Source: JANQRV01 sp964533785 (lineage in GTDB: Bacteria > Bacteroidota > Bacteroidia > Chitinophagales > Saprospiraceae). From it: a stretch of 21,709 bases of DNA. How positions within the stretch are numbered: position 1 is the first letter of the stretch; every line of letters begins with the position of its first letter. This document shows positions 15,000-21,709 of this stretch, in pieces. The stretch lies in assembly GCA_964533785.1 (NCBI GenBank), contig CAZHNG010000085.1, forward strand, positions 1-21,709, in the 5' to 3' direction. The translations under genes and the position numbers were made by a program. The notes beneath the pieces were generated by a model. It did no database searches and had not been told where the DNA came from. It worked only from the letters and a program-made list of their open reading frames with translations.

Positions 15000-15758
15000 T
15001 CAATTACGCCTCCAAACACCCGATCGCTCCGAGATCTCTTTAAATAGTGCATACTCAGAGATCTCATCATTCATTAATGCCTCAAAACTTTTCTTCTTAA
15101 CATCTAAATAATATTCGGTGAGCAAAAGAGATTTTAAGTAAAACTTTCTTCCTTCCGGAATATCATCATAATAACCAGTTAAGTACTTATTGATAAGATC
15201 CGAAAATTTATAGTCTTGGTTTTGCCTTTTTCTACGAAATGAAGCAGCATATTCACAATATCCTTCTACTTTCCACGGCGCTATTTGCCTAACTTTAAAA
15301 AAGCCAATTTTTTCAGCAATTAACTGATGAGTAATTTCATGGGCTATGACATGGGCAATGTTTCCTTCTAAAATATTGTATTTGTATTGGTTTCTATTCC
15401 TCTCGTTGATTTCTGCTTTGGACTTTTGACGCTAGATTTTAGACAACAAAACGCTGATATTCAATGGATATCAATTTTTCAGAATAAATAAAATTTCCGT
15501 TGATTGTCAATTAGTTAGAATTTTTAGTCTAACTTCTAGAGTCTAGCGTCAAAAGTCTAGTTCATCTAATACAGCGATTATTTCTCTTCCAATTGGTTCA
15601 TCAGCATATACCTTAAACTCCTTGTATATTTTTCTGTATTTAAAATTTGACTTTGGATTTAGAAGGTCCCAATAATTGATAACGCTCAAAACTATTGGCA
15701 CTAAAATGACAAGGAATAACAGTAATCCTATTTTATATTTAAGTCTTTTTGTATTCAT
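15000..15758 (-). pseudogene. Membrane-anchored HExxH metalloprotease gene split by an insertion
   Basis: The 5' part (15758-15558) encodes a start, an N-terminal membrane helix (IGLLLFLVILVPIVLSVINYW, about residues 10-30) and further residues up to VLDEL. The 137-base inverted-repeat element then brings in a TGA stop. The 3' part (15419-15000) resumes with KAEINERNRNQY and encodes HVIAHEITHQLIAEKIG, a zinc-metalloprotease HExxH motif, then about 100 residues to TGA at 15000-15002. The two parts are in the same reading frame (the interruption is 138 bases), but the 3' part has no early start codon. The intact protein would have been about 205 residues with its catalytic domain outside the membrane. 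The family was not identified. Its start lies 2 bases after the end of the amidohydrolase remnant, suggesting a former operon. Confidence 0.75.
15421..15557. mobile_element. 137-bp MITE-like element with 16-bp terminal inverted repeats
   Basis: The ends gacttttgacgctaga (15421-15436) and tctagcgtcaaaagtc (15542-15557) are perfect inverted copies. The interior is AT-rich and non-coding, with more heptamer-like pieces near both ends (ttttagac, gtctaacttctagag) and an inner inverted repeat tgatat/atatca. It interrupts a metalloprotease gene, and a partial second copy is at 1-66. No transposase is encoded, so it would need one from elsewhere. I see no clear target-site duplication. Heptamer-rich ends of this look flank four-helix-bundle (S23-like) protein cassettes in some Bacteroidota as I recall; a link is only a guess. 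Confidence 0.75.
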
Positions 15759-15760
15759 TC

Positions 15761-15939
15761 TTACCGATTCATTCCAATTGACTTCATTATTTCATTACCA
15801 TTATCACCTTGCGCAAGCTTGTGAAGTCTTCTTCCAAATTCCCGTTTAATACTACAAGGTCAGCTAGTCACCCAGGCTGGATGCCACCAATTTTATCATC
15901 GTATCCGAAGACTCTGGCAGTCACAGATTGTAACATCTC
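15761..15939 (-). pseudogene. C-terminal remnant of an amidohydrolase gene
   Basis: From 15939 the minus strand reads EMLQSVTARVFGYDDKIGGIQPG, then TGA (15868-15870), then LADLVVLNGNLEEDF and LRKVIMVMK, a clear copy of the end of imidazolonepropionase-like amidohydrolases, where the pattern is normally DKIGSIEPGKLADLVVLDGNP and KVIMVMKNG. The Lys codon after PG has become a stop. A frameshift near 15800 then moves the tail into another frame (NGNEIMKSIGMNR) that ends at TAA 15761-15763. Everything upstream, including all metal ligands, is missing. The remnant begins only 3 bases after the acetyltransferase stop. Confidence 0.75.
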
Positions 15940-15942
15940 ATA

Positions 15943-16455
15943 TCAAAATTTTCGGTTTATACCATAAGTAAACCCAACATCACTTTCTTTAACCAATAAT
16001 GGTGTTGTAATTCTAACTGCGCCCAATTTCTCCACTGCCTTTTGGGAACGAATATTATCCTTACGGATATAAAAAATAACTGTGTCTACAAAACGGAATG
16101 CGTGATCAATCATCAAAGATTTAACTGACTTATTATACCTACCTCCCCAATACGCCCGGGCGAGAAAAGACCAGCCAATTTCAATAGCCGTATTTACCCC
16201 TTGGATCTTTTTATACCTCGAACTACCAATAATCTGATCTTTTGCTTTATCTATTACTACTAATGCACCTTTTGACCGCGAAGAGTCATTAAAAAAGGTA
16301 GTAAATTGTTCTCTTTTGTAGCGATCGAAACAAAAGTGCTGCTCCCAGATCAACGGGTCTTTGGCTACCTGGTATAAGGGTTCATAGTCTTCTTCCAATA
16401 ACGGCCTCAAACGAACCAGCTCATTTTCCAGGGTGGGTTGTAAGTTGAATTGCAT
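15943..16455 (-). CDS. GNAT-family N-acetyltransferase (RimJ/RimL-like)
   Basis: A 170-residue cytosolic protein with the GNAT fold. It has the N-terminal beta strand LENELVRLRPLLEEDYEPLY, the central strand TAIEIGWSFLARAYWGGRYN, which contains the acetyl-CoA pyrophosphate loop, and the final DNIRSQKAVEKLGAVRI, typical of Acetyltransf_3 members that modify protein N-termini, antibiotics or small amines. The substrate is unknown. It follows the serine hydrolase by 33 bases on the same strand, so the two are likely co-transcribed. The last residues (TYGINRKF) may have been altered by the deletion that brought the amidohydrolase remnant next to its stop, but the length is near normal. Confidence 0.85.
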   Translation of the reverse strand: MQFNLQPTLENELVRLRPLLEEDYEPLYQVAKDPLIWEQHFCFDRYKREQFTTFFNDSSRSKGALVVIDKAKDQIIGSSRYKKIQGVNTAIEIGWSFLARAYWGGRYNKSVKSLMIDHAFRFVDTVIFYIRKDNIRSQKAVEKLGAVRITTPLLVKESDVGFTYGINRKF

Positions 16456-16488
16456 GGCTTATTTTTAAGGGTTAAGCAGAATTGGTGT

Positions 16489-17601
16489 TCACTCATCCTC
16501 CAACAATTTAATACACATTTCATCAATCTTCCCCGCCATTTTATGACTAGCCGTGATATTAGAAAGTAATATTACGCCCTTGTTTTGATCAAGATCAATA
16601 GCCATAGAAGACCGGTACCCGCCCGTTCCCCCATTGTGCCAATGAAAAGTTCGGCCCGATGGCCTGTTCAAGAGGTGCCAGCCCAAGGCTATATCCATAT
16701 TGTCATTCACCGTAAAGGTCTTTTGCTGCTGCAAAACAAAGGCCGAGTCCGGCGGATTTAAATTTGCCTTTACGAACCTGGTAAGGTCTTCAACCGTAGA
16801 AAGTATGGCTCCCGCTCCTTGTAGTGCTGCCAGATCCCAATTAGAAGCTGGTTTCCCATTTTTTTTCAAGCCCTTCACTAATTTATCAGCTATTTTGGAT
16901 CGGTCAGTAGTAGAATGATTCATCCGTAAAGGTTGGAATATGAAGTCTTGCAGCAATTGCTCGTAAGATTGCTCCTTGATTTTAGTTAAGGTATACCCTA
17001 GCAGGCCTGCTCCTAAATTAGAATATTGGTGGTTGGTTCCAGGTGTTTTTTTCAACTCCAGTTTTGTCGTTAAATATTTTTCCAGTTTTTTTTCATCATA
17101 ATTTTCATAAGGATTACTCGCATTGGTGATGGCTGACCAATACAGCCCCGGAGGGATACGGGGTAAGCCAGAAGTGTGGTTGGCCAATTGCCGGAAAGTA
17201 AAACTTGCATCATTATTGATCTCTAAATCAAGGTAATTATTGACGGGATCATCAATATTTAATTCACCGTTGACCACCAATTTCGCTAACAGAGTTGAGG
17301 TAAAAACCTTGGTAATTGACCCGATTTCAAATACCGATTGACTATTCTCGATTTTTTCTAGCCGTTCTTCATTTCTTTGAAAACCGTAGAAAGAGGTAGT
17401 AGAGTCATCGATAATGGCGAGGGCAAATTGGGTCTGGTCGGGAAAATGCCCCAATGCAGAAGCTATACTATCAATATGTTCTTTTGAAAGTTGTGTATCT
17501 TCGAGCAAATGATCTTTTTCCAATTCTACGAATTGCTCACCCCTACAGTTAAAAAATGACATTGCACTTAACAGAAGCATTAAATAATGATTTAATCGCA
17601 T
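16489..17601 (-). CDS. Serine hydrolase of the beta-lactamase / class C fold
   Basis: A 370-residue protein with an N-terminal export signal and a Cys at residue 19 (MSFFNC), probably a lipoprotein although the lipobox is not classic. The three active-site motifs of the penicillin-binding-protein/class C beta-lactamase fold are present: S95-I-T-K98 in FEIGSITKVF, Y193-S-N195 in HQYSNLGAG, and H322-N-G-G in WHNGGTGGY. Proteins of this group include esterases, D-aminopeptidases and peptidoglycan-active enzymes as well as beta-lactamases, and resistance should not be assumed. The first gene of a two-gene unit with the acetyltransferase; divergent from the PEP carboxylase gene with a 102-base gap. 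Confidence 0.9.
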   Translation of the reverse strand: MRLNHYLMLLLSAMSFFNCRGEQFVELEKDHLLEDTQLSKEHIDSIASALGHFPDQTQFALAIIDDSTTSFYGFQRNEERLEKIENSQSVFEIGSITKVFTSTLLAKLVVNGELNIDDPVNNYLDLEINNDASFTFRQLANHTSGLPRIPPGLYWSAITNASNPYENYDEKKLEKYLTTKLELKKTPGTNHQYSNLGAGLLGYTLTKIKEQSYEQLLQDFIFQPLRMNHSTTDRSKIADKLVKGLKKNGKPASNWDLAALQGAGAILSTVEDLTRFVKANLNPPDSAFVLQQQKTFTVNDNMDIALGWHLLNRPSGRTFHWHNGGTGGYRSSMAIDLDQNKGVILLSNITASHKMAGKIDEMCIKLLEDE

Positions 17602-17703
17602 AATATTTTTGTTTGAAACTACAATTTAATAGCTTTACTACCATAGACGATAGTTTTATTCCGATTTAAACAGGCTATATTTCATTTAAAATTTCCACCT
17701 TTC

Positions 17704-20418
17704 ATGAAAGCTACTATTGAAACCCAAGGTTTAGAGAAAATAAAAGTTGATTTTCAATGGATTATGTCACGTTTCCGGCAAGTACTCCAAAACCTTGGCG
17801 AAAGCAATGTGGCCAATAGTTTACTTGCTGAACGTCCTCACGTCTTAAGCAAATTAGAAATAATTGAAGAGGAAGACAAATTCATGCAGGCCTTAAGTAT
17901 TTCTTTCCAGTTGTTGAACTTAGTGGAGGAAAATGCGGCCGTTCAATTCCGCCGTAAACTGGAGGATGAACTGGGTCTTGCCGCTGTAAGAGGATCCTGG
18001 GCCGAAACCCTGACCGGATTAAAGGAAATGGGAATGTCTCCGGAAGTCATAGCTAGTATGCTGTCCGAATTGAATATCATGCCGGTATTGACGGCGCATC
18101 CGACGGAAGCCAAAAGAGTGACGACACTGGAGTTGCACCGGGAGTTCTACCTGTTGCTGGTCAAAGTCGAAAACAAGATGTGGTCGAAGACAGAACGGGC
18201 GTTGATCTACCAGCAAATCGATTCGTTGCTCGAACGTTGGTGGCGAACCGGCGAGATCTATCTGGCCAAACCCAATGTAACTTCGGAGCGCAACAATGTG
18301 ATGTATTATTTCACCCACGTTTTTCCGCAAGCTTTACGACGTACAGACCAGCGCCTGCGTGACGCCTGGGAGGCGGTGGGATTTGACCTGAGTTTGATCG
18401 ATGAACCGTCACAATATCCGCACTTACAATTCGGAAGCTGGATCGGTGGTGACCGTGATGGGCATCCTTACGTAGACGCTGCAGTAACAGAGGAAACGCT
18501 CCTTATTCACCGGCAGGCAGCCCTCAAGATGACCTCTGAAGCACTGGGTCAACTTGTCGCACGCTTAAGTTTTTCCTCCCTCCTCAATCCGATACCGCAA
18601 GCTTTTATCGATACCATTCATATCCGTGCGGAATACTTTGGTAAAGACGGACAACAAGCCATAAATCGCAATCCCCATGAGCCGCTGCGCCAGTTTGTTA
18701 ACCTGATGGTACTGAAATTAAACAACACCATTGCGGAAAAGCTGGAAAATAGTCAAACCTGCTACCGAGAACCAAAGGATTTAAGCGCTGATCTTCAGCT
18801 ATTGAGAAACACCATGATCCATATCGGCACTAAAACCGTTGTCCAGGATATTTTATTCCCCATAGAGAGGATGGTAGAATGTTTCGGCTTTCACCTGGCG
18901 CGGCTAGACATTCGCCAAAACAGTTCGTACCACGAAAAAGCCATGGATCAATTACTGGAAGTGGCCGGTTTCGGAGAAAATCAGTTCACTTCGTGGAATG
19001 AAGAGGAGCGTATTGACTTTCTCAGCAAGGAATTGACGCATGAACGGCCATTCACTGTTATCGGAAAGGCTTGTGGCCCGGAAGCGGATGCCGTACTAGC
19101 CTATTTTCAGGTACTGAGGCAGCACATCAAACGCTACGGCATCAGCGGGATCGGTTCTCTAATCGTCAGTATGACCCGGGGATTGAGCGATTTATTGGTA
19201 GTACATGTCTTTTTACGAGAAGTCGGATTGACCGACCAACCTTTACAAGTAGTCCCTTTATTCGAAACGATCGATGATCTAAAAGCAGCACCGGCAATCC
19301 TCGATGCCTTCTTGAGCCATCCAGTTACCCAAAGGCGCTGGGCCTTCATGCCTAGAGTACAGGAAATTATGCTGGGCTACAGCGATAGTAACAAAGATGG
19401 CGGCCCACTGGCCAGCCGCTGGAACATTTACCAGGCGGAAGCACGACTTACTGAAGTCGCCAATAAACACGATATCAAATGTTGCTTTTTCCACGGTAGG
19501 GGAGGTACCATCAGCCGCGGAGGTGGTAAGTACCATCGTTTTTGGGACAGCATGCCCTTTGGCAGCGTCAGCGGTGAAGTCAAATTTACCGTCCAGGGAG
19601 AGACCATTGCCCAACAATTTGGTAATCCCGTCAACGCTACCTACAACCTGGAAATGACGCTCGCCGGCGTCGCCCGGCAATTGATGATGGCTCAAAAAAT
19701 GGAATCCGCACCGGAAAGACCTTTTGAGGCGATGAGCAAGCTGGCGGATTTTTCCAGAACTCTTTATCAGCAACTGATCCGGCACCCAGGCTTTATTAAT
19801 TTTTACAGTCAGGCCACCCCGATCGACGTATTGGAACAAAGTAAGATCGGTTCCCGCCCGGCCCGCCGAACCGGAAAGCGTAGCCTGGATGACTTGAGGG
19901 CTATCCCCTGGGTATTCAGTTGGAGTCAATCCCGTTTTCACCTGACCGGTTGGTTCGGGATGGGGTACGCGCTAAAATCGCTGCGAACGCAGCATCCCCA
20001 GGACTATCAGGCTTTAAAAGAAGTGGCTCAAAAATGGCCGTTTTGGCGCTACTTTCTCATTCAGACGGAGACTAACCTGCTGCAGGTCGATCCGTTGATC
20101 ATGCGTTCCTACAGCCAACTGGTAGAAGACCCTCATTTACGGGAGGAACTATTAACCCTGATAGATTCCGACTACAAGGAAGCGTTGGAACAAATTTCCG
20201 ACCTATTCCCACAACCGTTGGTCAAACGCCGGGTCAGCCAGCTAGAGAACAATGCGCGCCGAAAAAATGCACTTGGCACCTTACACGAACTGCATCTGAT
20301 GCATTTGCAAAACTGGAGAAAAGCTAATGCAGAAAACGCTGATGAGGCGGATGCTTTATTACTGAGATTGTTGTTGTTGACGAATGCATTGTCGGGCGGG
20401 TTGAAGAGCACGGGGTAA
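17704..20418 (+). CDS. ppc: Phosphoenolpyruvate carboxylase
   Basis: A 904-residue enzyme that carboxylates phosphoenolpyruvate with bicarbonate to oxaloacetate, refilling the citric acid cycle. The length suits the bacterial family (about 880-950). Signature motifs in order: catalytic His132 in LTAHPTEAKR, WIGGDRDGHP around residues 247-255, GYSDSNKDGG around 558-567, and His597 in FFHGRGGTISRGGG, the mobile catalytic loop. The C-terminus ends in KSTG, close to the conserved NTG end that closes the active site. The start at 17704 has no strong ribosome-binding site, as is usual in this phylum. It stands alone, convergent with the phosphotriesterase-family gene with only 28 bases between stops and no clear terminator. 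Confidence 0.97.
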   Translation: MKATIETQGLEKIKVDFQWIMSRFRQVLQNLGESNVANSLLAERPHVLSKLEIIEEEDKFMQALSISFQLLNLVEENAAVQFRRKLEDELGLAAVRGSWAETLTGLKEMGMSPEVIASMLSELNIMPVLTAHPTEAKRVTTLELHREFYLLLVKVENKMWSKTERALIYQQIDSLLERWWRTGEIYLAKPNVTSERNNVMYYFTHVFPQALRRTDQRLRDAWEAVGFDLSLIDEPSQYPHLQFGSWIGGDRDGHPYVDAAVTEETLLIHRQAALKMTSEALGQLVARLSFSSLLNPIPQAFIDTIHIRAEYFGKDGQQAINRNPHEPLRQFVNLMVLKLNNTIAEKLENSQTCYREPKDLSADLQLLRNTMIHIGTKTVVQDILFPIERMVECFGFHLARLDIRQNSSYHEKAMDQLLEVAGFGENQFTSWNEEERIDFLSKELTHERPFTVIGKACGPEADAVLAYFQVLRQHIKRYGISGIGSLIVSMTRGLSDLLVVHVFLREVGLTDQPLQVVPLFETIDDLKAAPAILDAFLSHPVTQRRWAFMPRVQEIMLGYSDSNKDGGPLASRWNIYQAEARLTEVANKHDIKCCFFHGRGGTISRGGGKYHRFWDSMPFGSVSGEVKFTVQGETIAQQFGNPVNATYNLEMTLAGVARQLMMAQKMESAPERPFEAMSKLADFSRTLYQQLIRHPGFINFYSQATPIDVLEQSKIGSRPARRTGKRSLDDLRAIPWVFSWSQSRFHLTGWFGMGYALKSLRTQHPQDYQALKEVAQKWPFWRYFLIQTETNLLQVDPLIMRSYSQLVEDPHLREELLTLIDSDYKEALEQISDLFPQPLVKRRVSQLENNARRKNALGTLHELHLMHLQNWRKANAENADEADALLLRLLLLTNALSGGLKSTG

Positions 20419-20446
20419 TAATAGACTCCTAATAACCAGTTACAAA

Positions 20447-21496
20447 CTATAACAATTCTCTAACTTCAATAGAGTAGGCCACTTTCGGATTTTCAACCAT
20501 AAGCTGATTGAAATCTTCATCAGTAAACCCCTTTTCTTTTAGAATGGGCATTAAGTATTCGAAAATATTGGTATAAGACTGGTAGTTTTGTTCATTTGCG
20601 CCGTGGGTATACCAGCCGGCATCATGCGATATCAGCGTGCGGTGCAGTAGATTATTCTTTTTTAAATTGACGATGGCATCAACGTATTTATAAAGCGCGG
20701 TTGAATCCCCGTTCACAGGAGCGACCCAGCCCAGGCCGTCCAGTGATACCCAAACCCCTTTCTGGGCAAGCGCGACGTGCCCTGCCTGCGTACCGTTCTG
20801 AGCATGGGTCCATACCAGAGCATCGGGAGCGACACCTTCTTCCGCAAGAATTTCCACTTCCTGAAACGCCGGGGCGTCGGGGCCGGTGTGTGCAACAATG
20901 GTAAGTCCGGTATTCAGGTGAGTGATCGCTGCAGCCCGCACCAATTTAGCGTGTATATCCGACAATACCGAATCACCATCTACACCAATTTTAATAAATC
21001 CAGGGCGAACCTCAGTACCATCAATGCCCTCCTCCCATTCCTGGGTCCAGATGTCGGCTAGAGCAGCAGCATCCTGTTGAAAAGCATGCTCGGGTAAATA
21101 TTGATTTTGGCGGGCACCGTAATAACCGGTGTTGGTGAGAATTTGCAGACCAGTGGCAGCAGCTAACCGTTGTAAAAGTTTAGGATTCCGCCCCAGGTAA
21201 TTCGGAGTACATTCCAGAAAAGATTTGACCCCATTCGCACTCATTCCTAATAAATACGGTAAAATGGTATCAAAAGCGGCCTCTGTATCCCAATTTTGTG
21301 GCTGGATGCTGTCGGCACCGGTCCAGTCTAGGAAAACGTGTTCGTGGATTAAGGTAAGGCCTAAGCTATCGGGAGAGATGGGACCGTTGACGGTCATGAT
21401 TTGGCCGGGTGATTCTTGTACAACTTCCTGATTGCTGGTACAAGCGAATAGGATGGCTATCAATCCGAGCAGAAAGATGATGCTCAATTTTTTCAT
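20447..21496 (-). CDS. Phosphotriesterase-family metal hydrolase lipoprotein
   Basis: A 349-residue protein with a lipoprotein signal (MKKLSIIFLLGLIAILFAC, Cys19), so anchored outside the cytoplasm. The remainder is the TIM-barrel of the phosphotriesterase/resiniferatoxin-binding family, with all binuclear-metal ligands in place: His51 and His53 in IHEHVF, the Lys169 expected to be carbamylated in FIKIG, His203 in VAHTGP, His231 in THAQNG, and Asp292 in SHDAGW. Relatives act as lactonases, carboxylesterases or organophosphate hydrolases; native lactonase activity is common, but the substrate cannot be read here. The start is supported by the signal peptide. Confidence 0.92.
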   Translation of the reverse strand: MKKLSIIFLLGLIAILFACTSNQEVVQESPGQIMTVNGPISPDSLGLTLIHEHVFLDWTGADSIQPQNWDTEAAFDTILPYLLGMSANGVKSFLECTPNYLGRNPKLLQRLAAATGLQILTNTGYYGARQNQYLPEHAFQQDAAALADIWTQEWEEGIDGTEVRPGFIKIGVDGDSVLSDIHAKLVRAAAITHLNTGLTIVAHTGPDAPAFQEVEILAEEGVAPDALVWTHAQNGTQAGHVALAQKGVWVSLDGLGWVAPVNGDSTALYKYVDAIVNLKKNNLLHRTLISHDAGWYTHGANEQNYQSYTNIFEYLMPILKEKGFTDEDFNQLMVENPKVAYSIEVRELL

Positions 21497-21598
21497 AAGT
21501 AGGAATGGATTTTAATTTAGATTTAATCAGTACTGAATGTTCGTCTATACACAAGGTGTTCAAATTAGGACTCTTACCCGAAAGTAGCGTGGTGCCTG

Positions 21599-21665
21599 CC
21601 TGCCCGGCATTTCATAGCCGTCCACGTAGGGCCCGCCACGTGGGGCCCGTCTGGGTCTGGGCAGG
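21599..21665. repeat. GC-rich repeat with inverted ends and a tandem 14-mer
   Basis: cctgccc (21599-21605) and gggcagg (21659-21665) are inverted ends of a 67-base GC-rich block, unlike the AT-rich surroundings. Inside it, ccacgtagggcccg (21622-21635) is followed directly by ccacgtggggcccg (21636-21649), a tandem copy with one change. No reading frame is apparent. It lies upstream of the lipoprotein gene, near the window end; the other bases from 21497 on show nothing I can name. Confidence 0.5.
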
Positions 21666-21709
21666 TTAAGGGAAACTTATGTATTTTGAAACCCGCCTAC
21701 TGTGCCAGT

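Noticed and set aside
1..15557. Composite transposon bounded by the two element copies
   Set aside because: No transposase in the segment, gene content is ordinary chromosomal, and only one copy is complete in the window.
16489..17601. Serine hydrolase as an antibiotic-resistance beta-lactamase
   Set aside because: The motifs only establish the fold; the HNGG third motif and lipoprotein-like start fit the broad esterase/peptidase group equally well.
19279..19941. 220-residue open frame antisense to the PEP carboxylase gene
   Set aside because: It lies wholly inside a strongly conserved gene on the other strand, has no family-like motifs and is explained by codon bias of the sense gene.

Overview
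The window looks like chromosomal DNA of a Bacteroidota bacterium, probably of the Saprospiria/Lewinella type. The evidence is a SusC/SusD outer-membrane pair, several lipoproteins and secreted enzymes, start sites without strong Shine-Dalgarno sequences, a long FtsX/MacB-type permease typical of the phylum, and AT-rich intergenic DNA. The lineage is inferred from gene style only. I see no rRNA, tRNA or CRISPR array.

Layout. 1-66 is one end of a dispersed repeat. 170-778 (-) is a SAM methyltransferase, divergent from 873-3242 (+), an exported S9 prolyl-oligopeptidase-type peptidase; a 19-bp palindrome lies between them. 3212-3734 (-) is a type II toxin-antitoxin pair whose PIN toxin has lost its 3' half, with a palindromic operator upstream. 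3822-4361 (-) is a DinB-family protein and 4396-5313 (-) an exported endonuclease/exonuclease/phosphatase-fold enzyme. 5400-5581 (+) holds two gene scraps fused by deletion: the start of a RibD_C/DHFR-like gene and the end of a glyoxalase-fold gene. 5586-6539 (-) holds an unrecognised gene and a short, apparently truncated secreted protein. 6727-9105 (+) is an ABC transporter permease. 9106-9670 is non-coding and rich in palindromes, and includes the terminator of the next operon. 9671-14576 (-) is the susC-susD operon.

Region 14880-15940 is a gene graveyard: a 61-bp shard of a second FtsX-like permease, a membrane-anchored HExxH metalloprotease gene split by a 137-bp element with perfect 16-bp terminal inverted repeats, and the frameshifted, stop-containing tail of an amidohydrolase gene. 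The same element family is seen, inverted, at the first bases of the window.

The right part is ordinary: GNAT acetyltransferase 15943-16455 (-) and beta-lactamase-fold serine hydrolase 16489-17601 (-), likely co-transcribed; phosphoenolpyruvate carboxylase 17704-20418 (+); and a phosphotriesterase-family lipoprotein 20447-21496 (-) convergent with it. The last 210 bases hold a GC-rich repeat.

The genes do not form one pathway. The recurrent theme is exported hydrolases and nutrient uptake, plus gene decay. The most noteworthy signal is the small inverted-repeat element and the gene it has broken; I found no convincing new multi-gene system.
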